Shown in pieces: positions 19,002-28,578 of a stretch of DNA of 64,000 bases. The translations under genes were made by a program, and so were the position numbers. The DNA comes from Streptomyces zhaozhouensis (GTDB taxonomy: Bacteria; Actinomycetota; Actinomycetes; Streptomycetales; Streptomycetaceae): contig NZ_OCNE01000003.1 of assembly GCF_900230195.1 (NCBI RefSeq), positions 409,731 to 473,730 on the forward strand, written 5' to 3'. The notes beneath the pieces were generated by a model. That model worked only from the letters and a program-made list of their open reading frames with translations. It did not search any database and was not told the origin of the DNA. The stretch's first letter is position 1. The number at the start of each line of letters is the position of its first letter.

Positions 19002-20180
19002 TCAGCAGTTGCAGTCGCAGCAGCAGCCGTCGCAGTCGCAGCACCGGCAGCAGTCGCAGCAGTCGCCGCACTTGTGGCACCAGCCCTCGCGGCGCCGGCC
19101 GCGCCACGGCTCGCGGTACTCCGAGCGGCAGCACACCTGGCAGGTGCAGAACAGCCCGGTCCACACCGCGCAGCCGGCCAGCCGGCCGCGGATCAGCGGC
19201 GGCTTCCCCGTCGGGGGCGGCGGCGGGCCGAAGCCGCCGCCGGGGCCCGGAGCCCCCGGGCCGGGCGCGTGGGGGCCGGGCGCGTGGGAGCCCTGAGGAC
19301 GAGGCCCCCCGGGATGGGAGCACGTCGTCCCGAAGCCGCGGTCCACCGCCCGCTCCAGCTCGTGCACCAGCAGCGCGTGCGCCAGCCTGCCGTCGTCGAA
19401 CTCGCAGTCGTCCAGGGCCAGTCGCACCCCCCTTACCGCGTCGTCGCAGAGCCGGCGGACCTCGGCGGCGGGGGTGGCGGTCACGTCGATCGGGTTCCAC
19501 AGGCCGGCGGCCCGGTCGGCCGCCAGGTCCTCGACGGCGTCCAGCAGGTGGGCGAGCCGGCCGAAGAGCCGGCCGGCCTCGGCCAGCGGCGCCGCGTTCT
19601 CCGGACGCCCGGCGAGACGCGCGGTGTGGGCGAAGACGGCGGAGGTGGCGGTCTCCGTGGGCTCGGTGACGGCGAGCAGGGGACTGCCGAGCGCGGTGCG
19701 TTCCTCGATCGCCTGCTGCCGCCGCACGGCCTCGACCAGCACACCGGTGTCGAAGCCGACGCCGGCGCCGCCCCTGGCACCGGCCGCGTCCCAGCTCCCG
19801 GCGACCCGGGTGGCCGCCGCGGCGAGCGGCCGGCGGCGGAACGCGCCGTCGCCGTCCGCCACATGGTCCCTGATCTTGGCCGAGGCCAGCACCAGGGAGA
19901 CGGCGGCGGCCAGTTGGGCGCCGGCCCCCTCGGCGACCGTGGCGGTGCGCATTCCGCGCAGCGGGCACGGCCCCGCGGTGCGCCGCCCGCCGGGGCGCGG
20001 CGCGGGCAGCTGGGCGTCGTGCAGCACGGAGACCAGCAGCCCGTCGTAGTTGGTGGCGACCCTGGCCGCCTGGCCGTGCGTCCCGCGCAGCGCGAGGCAG
20101 AGGCCGCACAGATGGGCCGTCCACTCCTCGCGCAGCCCCCGGGACAAGCGGTGCTGACAGGGCCTGATGATGCCGAACAC
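19002..20180 (-). CDS. DUF5685-type protein with a Cys-rich C-terminal tail
   Basis: This 392-residue protein starts FGIIRPCQHRLSRGLREEW, followed by HLCGLCLALR, which matches the conserved actinobacterial DUF5685 opening with CxxC-type Cys. A helical middle follows, then a Gly/Pro/His-rich linker (about residues 305-340) and a tail with about 18 Cys in its last 50 residues. The GTG at 20180 is chosen for the GGGGAG upstream and the family start; longer frames upstream are leader. The function is unknown. The Cys pattern suggests metal or iron-sulfur binding, and no enzyme motif is seen. Confidence 0.82.
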   Translation of the reverse strand: MFGIIRPCQHRLSRGLREEWTAHLCGLCLALRGTHGQAARVATNYDGLLVSVLHDAQLPAPRPGGRRTAGPCPLRGMRTATVAEGAGAQLAAAVSLVLASAKIRDHVADGDGAFRRRPLAAAATRVAGSWDAAGARGGAGVGFDTGVLVEAVRRQQAIEERTALGSPLLAVTEPTETATSAVFAHTARLAGRPENAAPLAEAGRLFGRLAHLLDAVEDLAADRAAGLWNPIDVTATPAAEVRRLCDDAVRGVRLALDDCEFDDGRLAHALLVHELERAVDRGFGTTCSHPGGPRPQGSHAPGPHAPGPGAPGPGGGFGPPPPPTGKPPLIRGRLAGCAVWTGLFCTCQVCCRSEYREPWRGRRREGWCHKCGDCCDCCRCCDCDGCCCDCNC

Positions 20181-20241
20181 GTGCGCTCCCCGAACCCGTG
20201 GGGCACACCGGCCCCGCCCATCCCACACTTCCAGGACGCAC

Positions 20242-20273
20242 GGACCCCCGGCCGCGGTTGCGGCCGGGGGTCC
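20242..20273 (-). terminator. Terminator of the first streptogrisin-type protease gene
   Basis: A perfect 14-bp stem with a four-base loop (arms 20242-20255 and 20260-20273) lies 64 bases beyond the protease stop and upstream of the DUF5685 gene on the same strand. Confidence 0.7.
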
Positions 20274-20336
20274 GGGTGGAGAGATCGCGCTCACCCTGGC
20301 CGGGCCGCCACGGGGACGGCCAGGCCAGGGGTGCCG

Positions 20337-21410
20337 TTACGGAAGCTGCGAGCCGGTGGCGGCCAGGGCGTCCGTGACGGGGTAGAAGAAGGTCTGGCCA
20401 CCGGAGGAGCAGTTGCCGCTGCCACCGGAGGTCAGGCCGACCGCGTCGCTGCCGGAGAACAGCGCGCCGCCCGAGTCGCCGGGCTCGGCGCAGACGTCGG
20501 TCTCGATGGTGCCGTAGACCGTGCCCTGCGGGTAGCTGACGGCGACGTCGGTACCGGTCACCGAGCCGCCGTGCAGACCGGTGGTGCTGCCGGAGCGCTC
20601 CACCGACTGGCCGACGACGGCCTCGGCCGCACCGCTGATGGACTGGGTGCTGCCGTCGTAGCGGTTGACCTCGCTGGCGCCGCTGCCGCTGCTGTACTCG
20701 ACGAGCGCGTAGTCGGCGCCCGGGAACTCGCCGGCGGTCATGGTGCCGATCGGCGAACCGCCGGAGGTGTCGGACCAGCTGCTGCCGACGCTGCCGCAGT
20801 GACCGGCGGTGAGGAACGCCGCACCACCGTTCACGTTGAAGCCGGCCGAGCAGCGCGCGCCCGAGCTGTAGATGGCGTCACCACCGGCGACGAAGGGCTG
20901 GAACTCGCCGTTCACCGACTCCAGGGTGGCCAGGTCGCCCAGCTCGCTGACACCCGCCTGGATGTCGGCCAGGTCGGCCTCGGACACGGTGCTGTCCACC
21001 TTGACCTTGACCGCGTTGCTCACGGGGTCCACGGACCACGAGGTGCCCGGCACGGCGAACGTGTCGACCTCGGTCATGACCTCGTTGAGGGTCTCCTGGC
21101 TGTTCTCGACGATCCGGGCCTCGGCGCCGGACTCCTCGACGAGGGCCGCCGCGCTCTCGTCCAGGACGTTGACCACGAGGGTCTGGGAGTCGGATTCGTA
21201 GTAGGTGCCGGCGGCGGCGGTGTCGCCCAGCTCCTCGACCAGGGTGGTCGCGAGCGTTCCGGCCTCGGCCGAGGTCAGCACGCTCGGGGTCGCGGCTTCG
21301 TCCGCCGGGCTGGCGCTCGCTTGAGCGACGGCGAAGGAGCCGACGAAGAGGGCTGCCACACCGGTGGCGGCAACCGTGATGCGCCGGGCTGACGTGCGTC
21401 GATGAGTCAC
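20337..21410 (-). CDS. Secreted streptogrisin-type serine protease (S1E) with propeptide
   Basis: This 357-residue preproprotein has a signal peptide (cleavage near ASA, about residue 33), an alpha-lytic-protease-type prodomain to about residue 173 and a chymotrypsin-like mature domain. The catalytic triad is visible as LTAGHC (His), DYALVEY (Asp) and EPGDSGGALF (Ser). The prodomain probably acts as an intramolecular foldase and inhibitor. The GTG at 21410 follows AGGAGG. A second, shorter homologue lies next to it on the same strand. It is a vegetative or developmental extracellular protease. Confidence 0.93.
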   Translation of the reverse strand: MTHRRTSARRITVAATGVAALFVGSFAVAQASASPADEAATPSVLTSAEAGTLATTLVEELGDTAAAGTYYESDSQTLVVNVLDESAAALVEESGAEARIVENSQETLNEVMTEVDTFAVPGTSWSVDPVSNAVKVKVDSTVSEADLADIQAGVSELGDLATLESVNGEFQPFVAGGDAIYSSGARCSAGFNVNGGAAFLTAGHCGSVGSSWSDTSGGSPIGTMTAGEFPGADYALVEYSSGSGASEVNRYDGSTQSISGAAEAVVGQSVERSGSTTGLHGGSVTGTDVAVSYPQGTVYGTIETDVCAEPGDSGGALFSGSDAVGLTSGGSGNCSSGGQTFFYPVTDALAATGSQLP

Positions 21411-21810
21411 GCTTTTTTCCTCCTGTGGGGGTTGGAGCTTTCGCTCCGGAGTAGCAAGGACCCGGCCAGACCCTGATGCTGGTCCGCCACGTCCATGCCA
21501 AGCGGTACCGGCGAGTATTCCCATGAGCCCCTGGGTCACACAAGAACAAGTTCTTGCCCCGACCAGATCATCACACTGGTGCGCGTTACGCGCATAAACC
21601 GCCCGGAACACTCCGGATTTCCCCCTCAATAGGTGCACAGTTGGGGCGACCAAGGGGGTCCACACCGGCGTGCAGGGGCGCACGGTCCGTCACATGCGCT
21701 GGTCTGGACCTGGCTTGAAATCGCTTCTCGGGCCGGTCACGGCTCTCCCCGTGGCCACCATGGAGCGAACACGCCTCACAGAGGCGTTCACACGCGCCCC
21801 CCGAACGCAC

Positions 21811-21844
21811 CACTGCCCCCACCCGGGTGAGGGCGGGGGCAGTG
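21811..21844 (-). terminator. Terminator of the second protease gene
   Basis: CACTGCCCCC and its complement form a 10-bp stem (21811-21820 and 21835-21844) about 56 bases past the stop of the 21900-22817 gene. The rest of the 489-base gap between the two protease genes (21411-21899) holds no gene and includes the upstream region of the 20337-21410 gene. Confidence 0.6.
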
Positions 21845-21899
21845 GCCGGAGCTCGCCCCCGTCGCGTGTCGACGCGGCGGGCGCGCGGGCGCGCGGGGC

Positions 21900-22817
21900 C
21901 TAGAGGATGCTGGCCCCGTAGTCGTTCAGCGCCTCGACGACCGGCTGGAAGTAGGTCGTGCCGCCGACGGAGCAGTTGCCGTTGCCGCCGGAGGTGAGGC
22001 CGATGGCGGTGTTGCCGGAGAAGAGCGGGCCGCCGCTGTCGCCGGGCTCGGCGCAGACGTTGGTCCGGATGAGACCGGAGACGATGTCACCGCCGCCGTA
22101 GTTGACCGTGGCGTTGAGCCCGGTCACCGAGCCGCCGCTGACGCCGGTGGTGCTGCCGGAGCGGGTCACCGAGAGGCCGACGGTCGCGTTGGCCGCGCCG
22201 GTGATGTCCCGGGTGGTGCCGTTGTACAGGTTGACCACGCCGGGGCGCGGGACCGAGGAGTTGTCGTAACGCACCAGGCCGTAGTCGTCGCCGGGGAAGC
22301 TGGCGTCGATGCTCGGGCCGATGTAGGTGCCGAGGCCGGAGTTGGCGTACCAGCCCGGCAGACCCTCCGTGCAGTGGCCGGCCGTCAGGAAGTAGGCCGA
22401 CCCGCCGATGCTGACGTTGAAGCCGGCGGAGCAGCGCCAGCCCGCGGACGCGTAGATGGCGTCCCCGCCCGCGATCAGACGCGTGATCTCCCCCTCGGTG
22501 CGCTCGATCGTGAGGGCACCGGCGAGGTCTCCCGCCTGCTCGGTGATCTCCCGGATCTCCGCGTCGGTGACGGTCTCGTCGACCGTGACCTCCAGGGTGT
22601 TGGTCTCCTCGTCCACCAGCCAGGCGGTGCCGGCGATGTCGGCGGCGAGCACCGCGTCGCCGGCGGTGGAGAGCTCCGACGCGGAGAAGGTCCGGACCTC
22701 CTCCGCCTGCGCCGTGCCCGGCAGGGCGAAGGCGGCGGCGGCGAGAAGGCCGGTCCCGGCGGCGATCAGCCCCAGGCGGGAGCCGCGTCTGTGAGGGTTG
22801 GTGCGCTTCAAACTCAC
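21900..22817 (-). CDS. Secreted streptogrisin A/B-type serine protease
   Basis: This 305-residue preproprotein has a signal peptide ([20 protein letters not shown], cleavage near AQA at about residue 38), a short propeptide of about 75 residues and a mature chymotrypsin-fold domain starting near [16 protein letters not shown]. The triad lies in [14 protein letters not shown] and [10 protein letters not shown]. Four Cys in the mature part fit two disulfides, as in streptogrisin B. The GTG at 22817 follows GGAGGA. The propeptide is much shorter than that of the neighbouring protease. The pair probably arose by duplication. Confidence 0.93.
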   Translation of the reverse strand: MSLKRTNPHRRGSRLGLIAAGTGLLAAAAFALPGTAQAEEVRTFSASELSTAGDAVLAADIAGTAWLVDEETNTLEVTVDETVTDAEIREITEQAGDLAGALTIERTEGEITRLIAGGDAIYASAGWRCSAGFNVSIGGSAYFLTAGHCTEGLPGWYANSGLGTYIGPSIDASFPGDDYGLVRYDNSSVPRPGVVNLYNGTTRDITGAANATVGLSVTRSGSTTGVSGGSVTGLNATVNYGGGDIVSGLIRTNVCAEPGDSGGPLFSGNTAIGLTSGGNGNCSVGGTTYFQPVVEALNDYGASIL

Positions 22818-23178
22818 GTGCTTCCTCCAGTCAAGGAATGGGTGACCCTGTGGGTGTCGGGTCGTGAGGCGTGGTCGGGATCACGCAAAGGTCATGACCC
22901 TGACAAGCGCTGGGTGAATCTTCTTCACAGGAACCGCCGTTGTCGAGAACACCTTTCGGCCACGCCGTCCGGTACCCTCACCCGTTTGGCGGGCCGAACG
23001 GAACTCACTCCCCGTCAGCATCCGCACACGACAGATTCGCTGATGGGACGGTACGCCGAATGCACCAGAACCGTCACGAAACTCATAACAGCCAGGTATC
23101 CACATGGCACCACAAGCGCATCATGGACGACCATAGACGGGCGGACGGGTAGAGGCCGCGTCAGGAGAGGAGGCGACC

Positions 23179-23619
23179 ATGGGATCGGTACGGAAGGCCA
23201 GCGCCTGGCTGGGCCTCGTCGACGACAGCGAGATGCGCTACTACGACGACGAGTACGCCGAGGGCCCGGAGCCCGGGGACAGCCAGGCCCCCTGGACCAC
23301 CGACCCGAGGCTGCGGGTCGCGGCCGAGGCGGCCGAGGAGGAGGGCAGCCGGATCGCGATGGTCACCCCGGAGAACTTCAGGGACGCCCGCCGCATCGGC
23401 GAGCTGTTCCGCGACGGCGTGCCCGTGGTGATCAACCTGACTCTCCTGGAGACCGCCGACGCCAAGCGCGTGGTCGACTTCGCGGCCGGGCTCAACTTCG
23501 GTCTGCGCGGGGACATCAAGCGGGTCGCCCACCGCGTCTTCCTGCTCACCCCCGCGACCTACCAGGTGGTCGCCGAGACGCCCCGGCACGACGACGACGG
23601 CTTCTTCAACCAGAGCTGA
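23179..23619 (+). CDS. SepF-like cell-division protein (SflA type)
   Basis: This 146-residue protein has an N-terminal amphipathic region ([16 protein letters not shown]), a variable acidic linker and a SepF core ([19 protein letters not shown] ... [26 protein letters not shown]). SepF bridges FtsZ and the membrane. This gene lies outside the division cluster, next to an acyl-CoA dehydrogenase gene, as I recall for SCO1749 (sflA), whose product limits SepF polymerisation and branching. The ATG at 23179 follows AGGAGAGGAGG. The ending [10 protein letters not shown] is typical of the family. Assignment as SflA rests on remembered context. Confidence 0.9.
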   Translation: MGSVRKASAWLGLVDDSEMRYYDDEYAEGPEPGDSQAPWTTDPRLRVAAEAAEEEGSRIAMVTPENFRDARRIGELFRDGVPVVINLTLLETADAKRVVDFAAGLNFGLRGDIKRVAHRVFLLTPATYQVVAETPRHDDDGFFNQS

Positions 23620-23626
23620 CGGCGGA

Positions 23627-23659
23627 GGAGGGGCGCCGCCCGGCAGGCGGCGCCCCTCC
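23627..23659. terminator. Bidirectional terminator between the SepF-like and acyl-CoA dehydrogenase genes
   Basis: A perfect 14-bp stem (23627-23640 and 23646-23659) with a five-base loop lies between the convergent genes, seven bases after the first stop. Confidence 0.75.
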
Positions 23660-23681
23660 GGCGGGACGTCCGGCGGCGCCC

Positions 23682-24878
23682 TCAGCCCCGGAAGGCGTCC
23701 AGCCCGGTCAGCGCCTTGCCGAGCACCAGCTGGTGCATCTCGCTGGTGCCCTCGTAGGTGAGCACCGACTCCAGGTTCGCCATGTGCCGCATCACGGGGT
23801 ACGCGTACGAGATCCCGTTGGCGCCCAGGATCGTCCTGGCCGTCCGGCAGATCGTCAGCGCCTCCCGCACGTTGTTCAGCTTGCCGAAGCTCACCTGCTC
23901 GGGCAGCAGCGTCCCGGCGTCCATCCGCCGCCCCAGGTGGAGCGCGAGCAGCAGCCCCTTGTGCAGTTCGAGCGCCATGTCGGCGAGCTTCGCCTGGGTC
24001 AGCTGGAAGCCTCCCAGCGGCCTGCCGAACTGCTCCCGCGTGGTGGCGTACTCCAGCGCCGCCGCCAGGCAGCTGCGGGCCGCGCCCAGCGCCCCCCAGA
24101 CGATGCCGTAACGGGCGTGCGCCAGACAGCTCAACGGCCCGCGCAGCCCGCGCGCGCCCGGCAGCACCGCGTCGGCCGGCAGCCGCACCCCGTCCAGCGT
24201 CAGCTCGCTGGTGACGGAGGCGCGCAGGGACCCCTTGTGGGGGATGTCCCGCGCCGCGAACCCCGGGATCCCCGCCTCCACCACGAAGCCCCGCACGCCG
24301 TCCTCGGTCCTGGCCCACACGACGGCGGCGTCGGCCAGCGAACCGTTGGTGATCCACATCTTGCGGCCCGTCAACACCCAGCCGTCGCCGTCCCGTTCGG
24401 CACGGGTGCGCATCCCCGCCGGGTCGGAGCCGTGGTCCGGTTCGGTCAGCGCGAAGCAGCCGATCCGCTCGCCCGCCGCCATGCCGGGCAGCCACCGTTC
24501 CCGCTGCTCCTCCGAGCCGAAGCGGTGGATCGCGTACATCGCGAGCGAGCCCTGCACCGAGACCAGCGAACGGATACCGGAGTCCGCCGCCTCCAGCTCC
24601 AGGCAGACCAGGCCGTACTGGACGGCCGACGCCCCGGCGCAGCCGTAGCCCCGCAGCGACATGCCCAGCGCGCCCAGTCCGCCCAGCTCACGCGCCAGCC
24701 CCCGGGGGTCGTCCACGGCGCCGCGCTCGTACCAGCCGGCGACGTGCGGCAGCACCCGCTCGGCCGCCCAACGGCGCACGGTGTCACGCACCGCGCGGTC
24801 CTCGGGCGACAACAGGTCGTCCACGCCGAGCGGGTCGGCGGGGTCGAAGACGGGGCGGCTCGCGGGGGCTTCTGGCAT
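23682..24878 (-). CDS. Acyl-CoA dehydrogenase (glutaryl-CoA dehydrogenase-like)
   Basis: This 398-residue FAD enzyme oxidises acyl-CoA at the alpha-beta bond. It has the family signatures CFALTEPDHGSDPAGMRT and GRKMWITNG in the middle barrel, YATTREQFGRPLGGFQLTQ, and the catalytic-base region YEGTSEMHQLVLGKALTG near the C-terminus. The overall pattern is closest to glutaryl-CoA dehydrogenases (lysine/tryptophan breakdown). The ATG at 24878 is selected by the GAGAGG upstream and the shorter N-terminus. It stands next to the SepF-like gene and is probably monocistronic. Confidence 0.9.
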   Translation of the reverse strand: MPEAPASRPVFDPADPLGVDDLLSPEDRAVRDTVRRWAAERVLPHVAGWYERGAVDDPRGLARELGGLGALGMSLRGYGCAGASAVQYGLVCLELEAADSGIRSLVSVQGSLAMYAIHRFGSEEQRERWLPGMAAGERIGCFALTEPDHGSDPAGMRTRAERDGDGWVLTGRKMWITNGSLADAAVVWARTEDGVRGFVVEAGIPGFAARDIPHKGSLRASVTSELTLDGVRLPADAVLPGARGLRGPLSCLAHARYGIVWGALGAARSCLAAALEYATTREQFGRPLGGFQLTQAKLADMALELHKGLLLALHLGRRMDAGTLLPEQVSFGKLNNVREALTICRTARTILGANGISYAYPVMRHMANLESVLTYEGTSEMHQLVLGKALTGLDAFRG

Positions 24879-24993
24879 GACGGGCGGCCTCTCACACGGC
24901 GGGTTCTGGCGGGCGCGGCCGACGTTACCGCCGGCGCCGCCCCCCGACCCTGCCGGGGCGGTCACGGAAGTGGTCGGCGCGGCACGGCGAGGG

Positions 24994-26553
24994 CTACTCG
25001 CGTGACCGGTCAGCCGAGGCCAGCGGGCGGGCGGCTCCCGGGGCGGTGGCCGGGAGCCGCAGGGCCATCAGCGCGCCGAGGACCAGCAGCGCCGCGCTGG
25101 TCAGCAGCGTCATCCGCATCCCGTGCACGAACGCGTCGCGCGCCGCCGCGCGGAGCGCGTCCGCCGCGGGGCCGCCCAGCCGGTCGGCCACCGTCAGCGC
25201 CTCCCCCAGCGAGTGCGCCGCGTCCCGCGACTCCTCCCGCGGGACGCCGTCCGCGCCGCGCACCGCAGGCCCGTACAGCGCGTTCATGACGCTGCCCAGC
25301 ACCGCTATCCCGACGCCGGCGCCGAACTGGTAGGCGGTCTCCCCCACCGCCGCCGCCTCCCCCGCCTGGCCGGCGGGGGCGTCGTTGAGGAGCGACTCGT
25401 ACGCGCCGAAGAGCGTCGTCTCCAGGCCGAAGCCCAGCAGCACGAACCCGGCGCCCAGCAGCAGCGGCCGGTCCACGTCGTCGAGGCCGGTCAGCAGCAG
25501 TACCGCCACCACGGTCAACGCGAACCCCCCGGAGACCATCGCGCGCGGCCCCAGCCACACCAGCATCCGGGAGCCGAGCAGCCCGGCGCAGATCGCCGAC
25601 AGGCTCAGCGGCAGCAGCCGCAGCCCGGTCTCCAACGGCGAGAGGCCGAGGACCAGTTGCAGGTACTGGGCCGCCACCAGGGCCAGCCCGACCAGCGCCA
25701 GCACGGTCAGCACCACGCAGCCCGCCGAGGCGCCGAACGCCGGCCTGGCGAACGCCGACAGGTCCAACAGGGGCCGCCGCGCCGCCCGTTGCCGGCGGAC
25801 GAAGGTCGTCAGCAGCAGCGCCCCGACGAGCGCCGCCAGCAGCGTGCCGGGCGTGTCCAGGTCGCCGCCGCCGGTGCGCTTGAGCGCGAGGATCGCCGCG
25901 AAGAGCCCTCCGGTGGCGCAGAGCGCGCCCGTCACGTCGAAGGGGCCCTCGCCCGTGCCGCGCGACTCGGGGACCAGCACGAGCGCGACCGGCAGGCAGA
26001 GCGCCATCAGGGGCACGTTGACCAGGAAGACCGAGCCCCACCAGAAGTGTTCCAGCAGCAGCCCGCCGACCAGCGGCCCGATCGCCGCGCCCACGGCCGC
26101 GACCGCGCTCCAGATGCCGATGGCCAGGGCGCGTTCGCGGCGGTCGGGGAAGACCTGGCGCAGGATGGAGAGCGTCGCCGGCATGATCATCGCGCCGCCG
26201 GCCCCCAGCAGCGCGCGGGCCAGGATCAACGCCAGCGGCCCCGGCGCGAGCGCCGCGAGCGCCGAGGCGACGCCGAAGCAGGCGTAGCCGAGCAACAGCA
26301 CCCGTCGCCGGCCGACGCGGTCGCCCAGCGTGCCGAAGAGGATCAGCAGCGAGGCGCAGACCAACGGGTAGGCGTCGACGATCCACAGCAGCTCGATGCC
26401 GCCGGGCCGCAGGTCCTCGGTGAGGGCCGGCACCGCGACATGGAGCACCGTGGCGTCGACGGCGACGAGGAAGAGACTGACGCACAGCACCACCAGAACC
26501 GTCCAGCGGTTCCGTCCGGCGGCGCCGGCCCCGGGGTGGGACGACCCGGGCAT
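24994..26553 (-). CDS. MFS drug/metabolite exporter (DHA2, 14 TMS)
   Basis: This 519-residue membrane protein has about 14 hydrophobic segments, beginning TVLVVLCVSLFLVAVDATVL. The DHA2 motif A is GTLGDRVGRRRVLLLG between helices 2 and 3, and motif C-like residues lie in GAAIGPLVGGLLLEHFWW. The family exports drugs or metabolites by proton antiport. The ATG at 26553 follows GGGAGTAGGTG. No TetR gene is adjacent and no iron box is present, so it is not obviously the siderophore exporter. Confidence 0.9.
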   Translation of the reverse strand: MPGSSHPGAGAAGRNRWTVLVVLCVSLFLVAVDATVLHVAVPALTEDLRPGGIELLWIVDAYPLVCASLLILFGTLGDRVGRRRVLLLGYACFGVASALAALAPGPLALILARALLGAGGAMIMPATLSILRQVFPDRRERALAIGIWSAVAAVGAAIGPLVGGLLLEHFWWGSVFLVNVPLMALCLPVALVLVPESRGTGEGPFDVTGALCATGGLFAAILALKRTGGGDLDTPGTLLAALVGALLLTTFVRRQRAARRPLLDLSAFARPAFGASAGCVVLTVLALVGLALVAAQYLQLVLGLSPLETGLRLLPLSLSAICAGLLGSRMLVWLGPRAMVSGGFALTVVAVLLLTGLDDVDRPLLLGAGFVLLGFGLETTLFGAYESLLNDAPAGQAGEAAAVGETAYQFGAGVGIAVLGSVMNALYGPAVRGADGVPREESRDAAHSLGEALTVADRLGGPAADALRAAARDAFVHGMRMTLLTSAALLVLGALMALRLPATAPGAARPLASADRSRE

Positions 26554-26903
26554 GTACGCACCTACTCCCGCGCTTCGGTGTCCCTCGCCGTCTCGGGGGA
26601 AACCTCGCGCTGCGCGGACGCGGGCGAGCGGGGAGGGCGGACGGTGAGCCACCCTACGGCAGCGCCCCCCGGCCACCGGCCGCACCCGTTCCGTTCACCG
26701 ACCGCCGTTCACCGACGCACACCCCTCCGAAAAAGCAGATGAACGAGTACCGGAAAAGATGCCCGGACACTTATCCGGCGCCGCCGGAATTCGTGAAGCC
26801 CGGCCAATTGACGATTCACCCGTATCACCCGGCACATCACATAGCCATTACGAAGGCGGGCCTCGGGAGGAAGTCGCGTATCACGACCGGTAATCTTGCG
26901 AGA

Positions 26904-27860
26904 GTGCGCATCGACCGATTCTTCGCCCGCCTCGAACAGGAGCCACGGCCGCCCGACGTGCCGACTCCTGTGATGAGCCGCACCCGCCTGGGGCTGCTGT
27001 GGCTCACGGCGGCCATCTACGCGGCCATCGTGGCGGCGGTCTGCACCACGACCTGGCTGGTCCGCCTGGACTGGCAGGTGATGCTCTTCCGGCCGTACAA
27101 GCAGTGGCCGGAACTCCACGCGTTCCTCGACTACTTCGTCGTCCTGGGCCAGCGCGGCCCGACGGCGGTGCTGATCGCCGCGTGGCTGGGCTGGCGCTGC
27201 TGGCGCCAGCGGACGCTGCGTCCGCTGCTGGTGATGGCCTGCGCGCTGCTTCTGCTCAACCTCTCGGTCGGCGCCGCCAAGATCGGAATGGGCCGCGAGG
27301 GACCGCACTACGCGACCACCATAGGCTCCAACGAGATGTGGCTGACCGGCGATATATTTCCCTCGGGCCACACCGCCAACGCCGTCGTGACCTGGGGGAT
27401 TCTGGCCTATCTGGCCACCACCCCGACCGCGCGCCGGACCCTGCTGGTGATCGCCTCCGTCTTCGCCCTCGGCGTCGGCGCCACCACGGTCTACCTGGGC
27501 ACCCACTGGGTGAGCGACGTGCTCCTCGGCTGGGCCGCCGGGCTGCTGATCCTGCTGGCGCTGCCGTGGAGCGAACCGTTGATCACCCGGATCGACACCG
27601 CCGTGCTGCGCCGTTGGAACCGCGCCCAGGCGGCGCCCGACGCCTCTCCCGGCGCGGCACCGCCCGCCGGCGGCGACCACCGCCATCCGGAGCTGCCGGT
27701 CACGCCGCTGTCCGACCAGGACCCCAGGCCGCACGCCCAGCCGGCCGTCGCGGCCGGCAGGACCAGCGGCGGGCGGCTCACCACGGTGACGGTGCGCGGC
27801 ACCAGCAGGCCGCACCCGGCGCATCCGGAGCAGCCGGTCGGGCCCGCCACCCGGCGCTGA
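26904..27860 (+). CDS. PAP2-family membrane phosphatase
   Basis: This protein of about 318 residues has six hydrophobic segments and the three PAP2 motifs: KIGMGREGPH, FPSGHTANAV and TVYLGTHWVSDVLLGW. It probably dephosphorylates a lipid phosphate such as phosphatidate or undecaprenyl diphosphate at the outer face of the membrane. The C-terminal 80 residues are Pro/His-rich and look disordered. The start is uncertain. GTG 26904 sits 7 bases after a TAATCT that could be a -10 box, which would give a leaderless mRNA. An ATG at 26739 would add 55 residues from sequence with poor codon bias. The remaining divergent gap from 26554 is promoter region. Confidence 0.8.
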   Translation: MRIDRFFARLEQEPRPPDVPTPVMSRTRLGLLWLTAAIYAAIVAAVCTTTWLVRLDWQVMLFRPYKQWPELHAFLDYFVVLGQRGPTAVLIAAWLGWRCWRQRTLRPLLVMACALLLLNLSVGAAKIGMGREGPHYATTIGSNEMWLTGDIFPSGHTANAVVTWGILAYLATTPTARRTLLVIASVFALGVGATTVYLGTHWVSDVLLGWAAGLLILLALPWSEPLITRIDTAVLRRWNRAQAAPDASPGAAPPAGGDHRHPELPVTPLSDQDPRPHAQPAVAAGRTSGGRLTTVTVRGTSRPHPAHPEQPVGPATRR

Positions 27861-27911
27861 GCCGGGCGGCGGGGCCGGGGAGCGTTCGGGACGGCGTTCA
27901 GCGGGGCACGT

Positions 27912-28127
27912 TCAGCCGCGCCAGCAGCGCTCGACCGCGCCGTCGCGGACCGCGAAGTTGAGCCGGCCCGGCATGAACTCCATGGTCACGATCGCGTCCG
28001 GCGCCAGTCGGCGCACGGTGCGCCAGCCCCGCCCCCTGGCCCGCTCCTCGGCCTGGTCGGCGGCCATGCCGAGATAGGTGTCGGGGTCGTCCTCGGGGGG
28101 CCTCGGGGGCTTCGGCAGCGACGGCAT
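27912..28127 (-). CDS. Small I78-family peptidase-inhibitor-like protein
   Basis: This 71-residue protein has the I78 inhibitor pattern near its end: TYLGMAADQAEERARGRGW, then DAIVTMEFMPGRLNFAV, with a final RCWRG. I78 proteins inhibit serine proteases such as subtilisin through a reactive loop in a small domain. No signal peptide is visible, so it would stay in the cytoplasm. The ATG at 28127 follows GGTGGGG, and longer frames upstream lack codon bias. The region 28128-28578 holds no gene I can support and separates it from the next divergent gene. Confidence 0.75.
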   Translation of the reverse strand: MPSLPKPPRPPEDDPDTYLGMAADQAEERARGRGWRTVRRLAPDAIVTMEFMPGRLNFAVRDGAVERCWRG

Positions 28128-28578
28128 GGCCCCACCGTAGGGCCTGCCCTCGGGCCCCCGGAAGGGCGTCCCGGATCGGGGAACGGTCACGCTTGTGTCA
28201 CGACCTCGTCCCCGGCCGTACTTTCGCGGAAAAGTGCGCGTTGTGTAATGACCGGCCGCCGCGAAAGGGTGGGGAGCACACCTCGGGCACGTTCTCCGGC
28301 GGTTTTTCCGGCGCGCGCGGAACGTTTCCCTCCACACCGGTCATTCACGCTTCCGGCGGCATCCGGTGAACGGCTGGTTTATGGCGGCTGTCCGGCGCGC
28401 GTCCCCCCGGCGACGTTCCGTGCGGCGACGGTTTCCCGCAGGACATCCCGCGTTCGCCCGACGTTCGTCGCGTCGGCCCGGCGACGCGGCGGCCGCAGCG
28501 TGACCCGGGCGCGTCTCCCGCCGTTGTGCACGGGGCACCCGCCGTCGACGGCGGGCCTACCCCTACCGAGGAGCGACC

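Noticed and set aside
24994..26553. MFS exporter as a siderophore exporter
   Set aside because: No iron box precedes it and it is far from both siderophore units.
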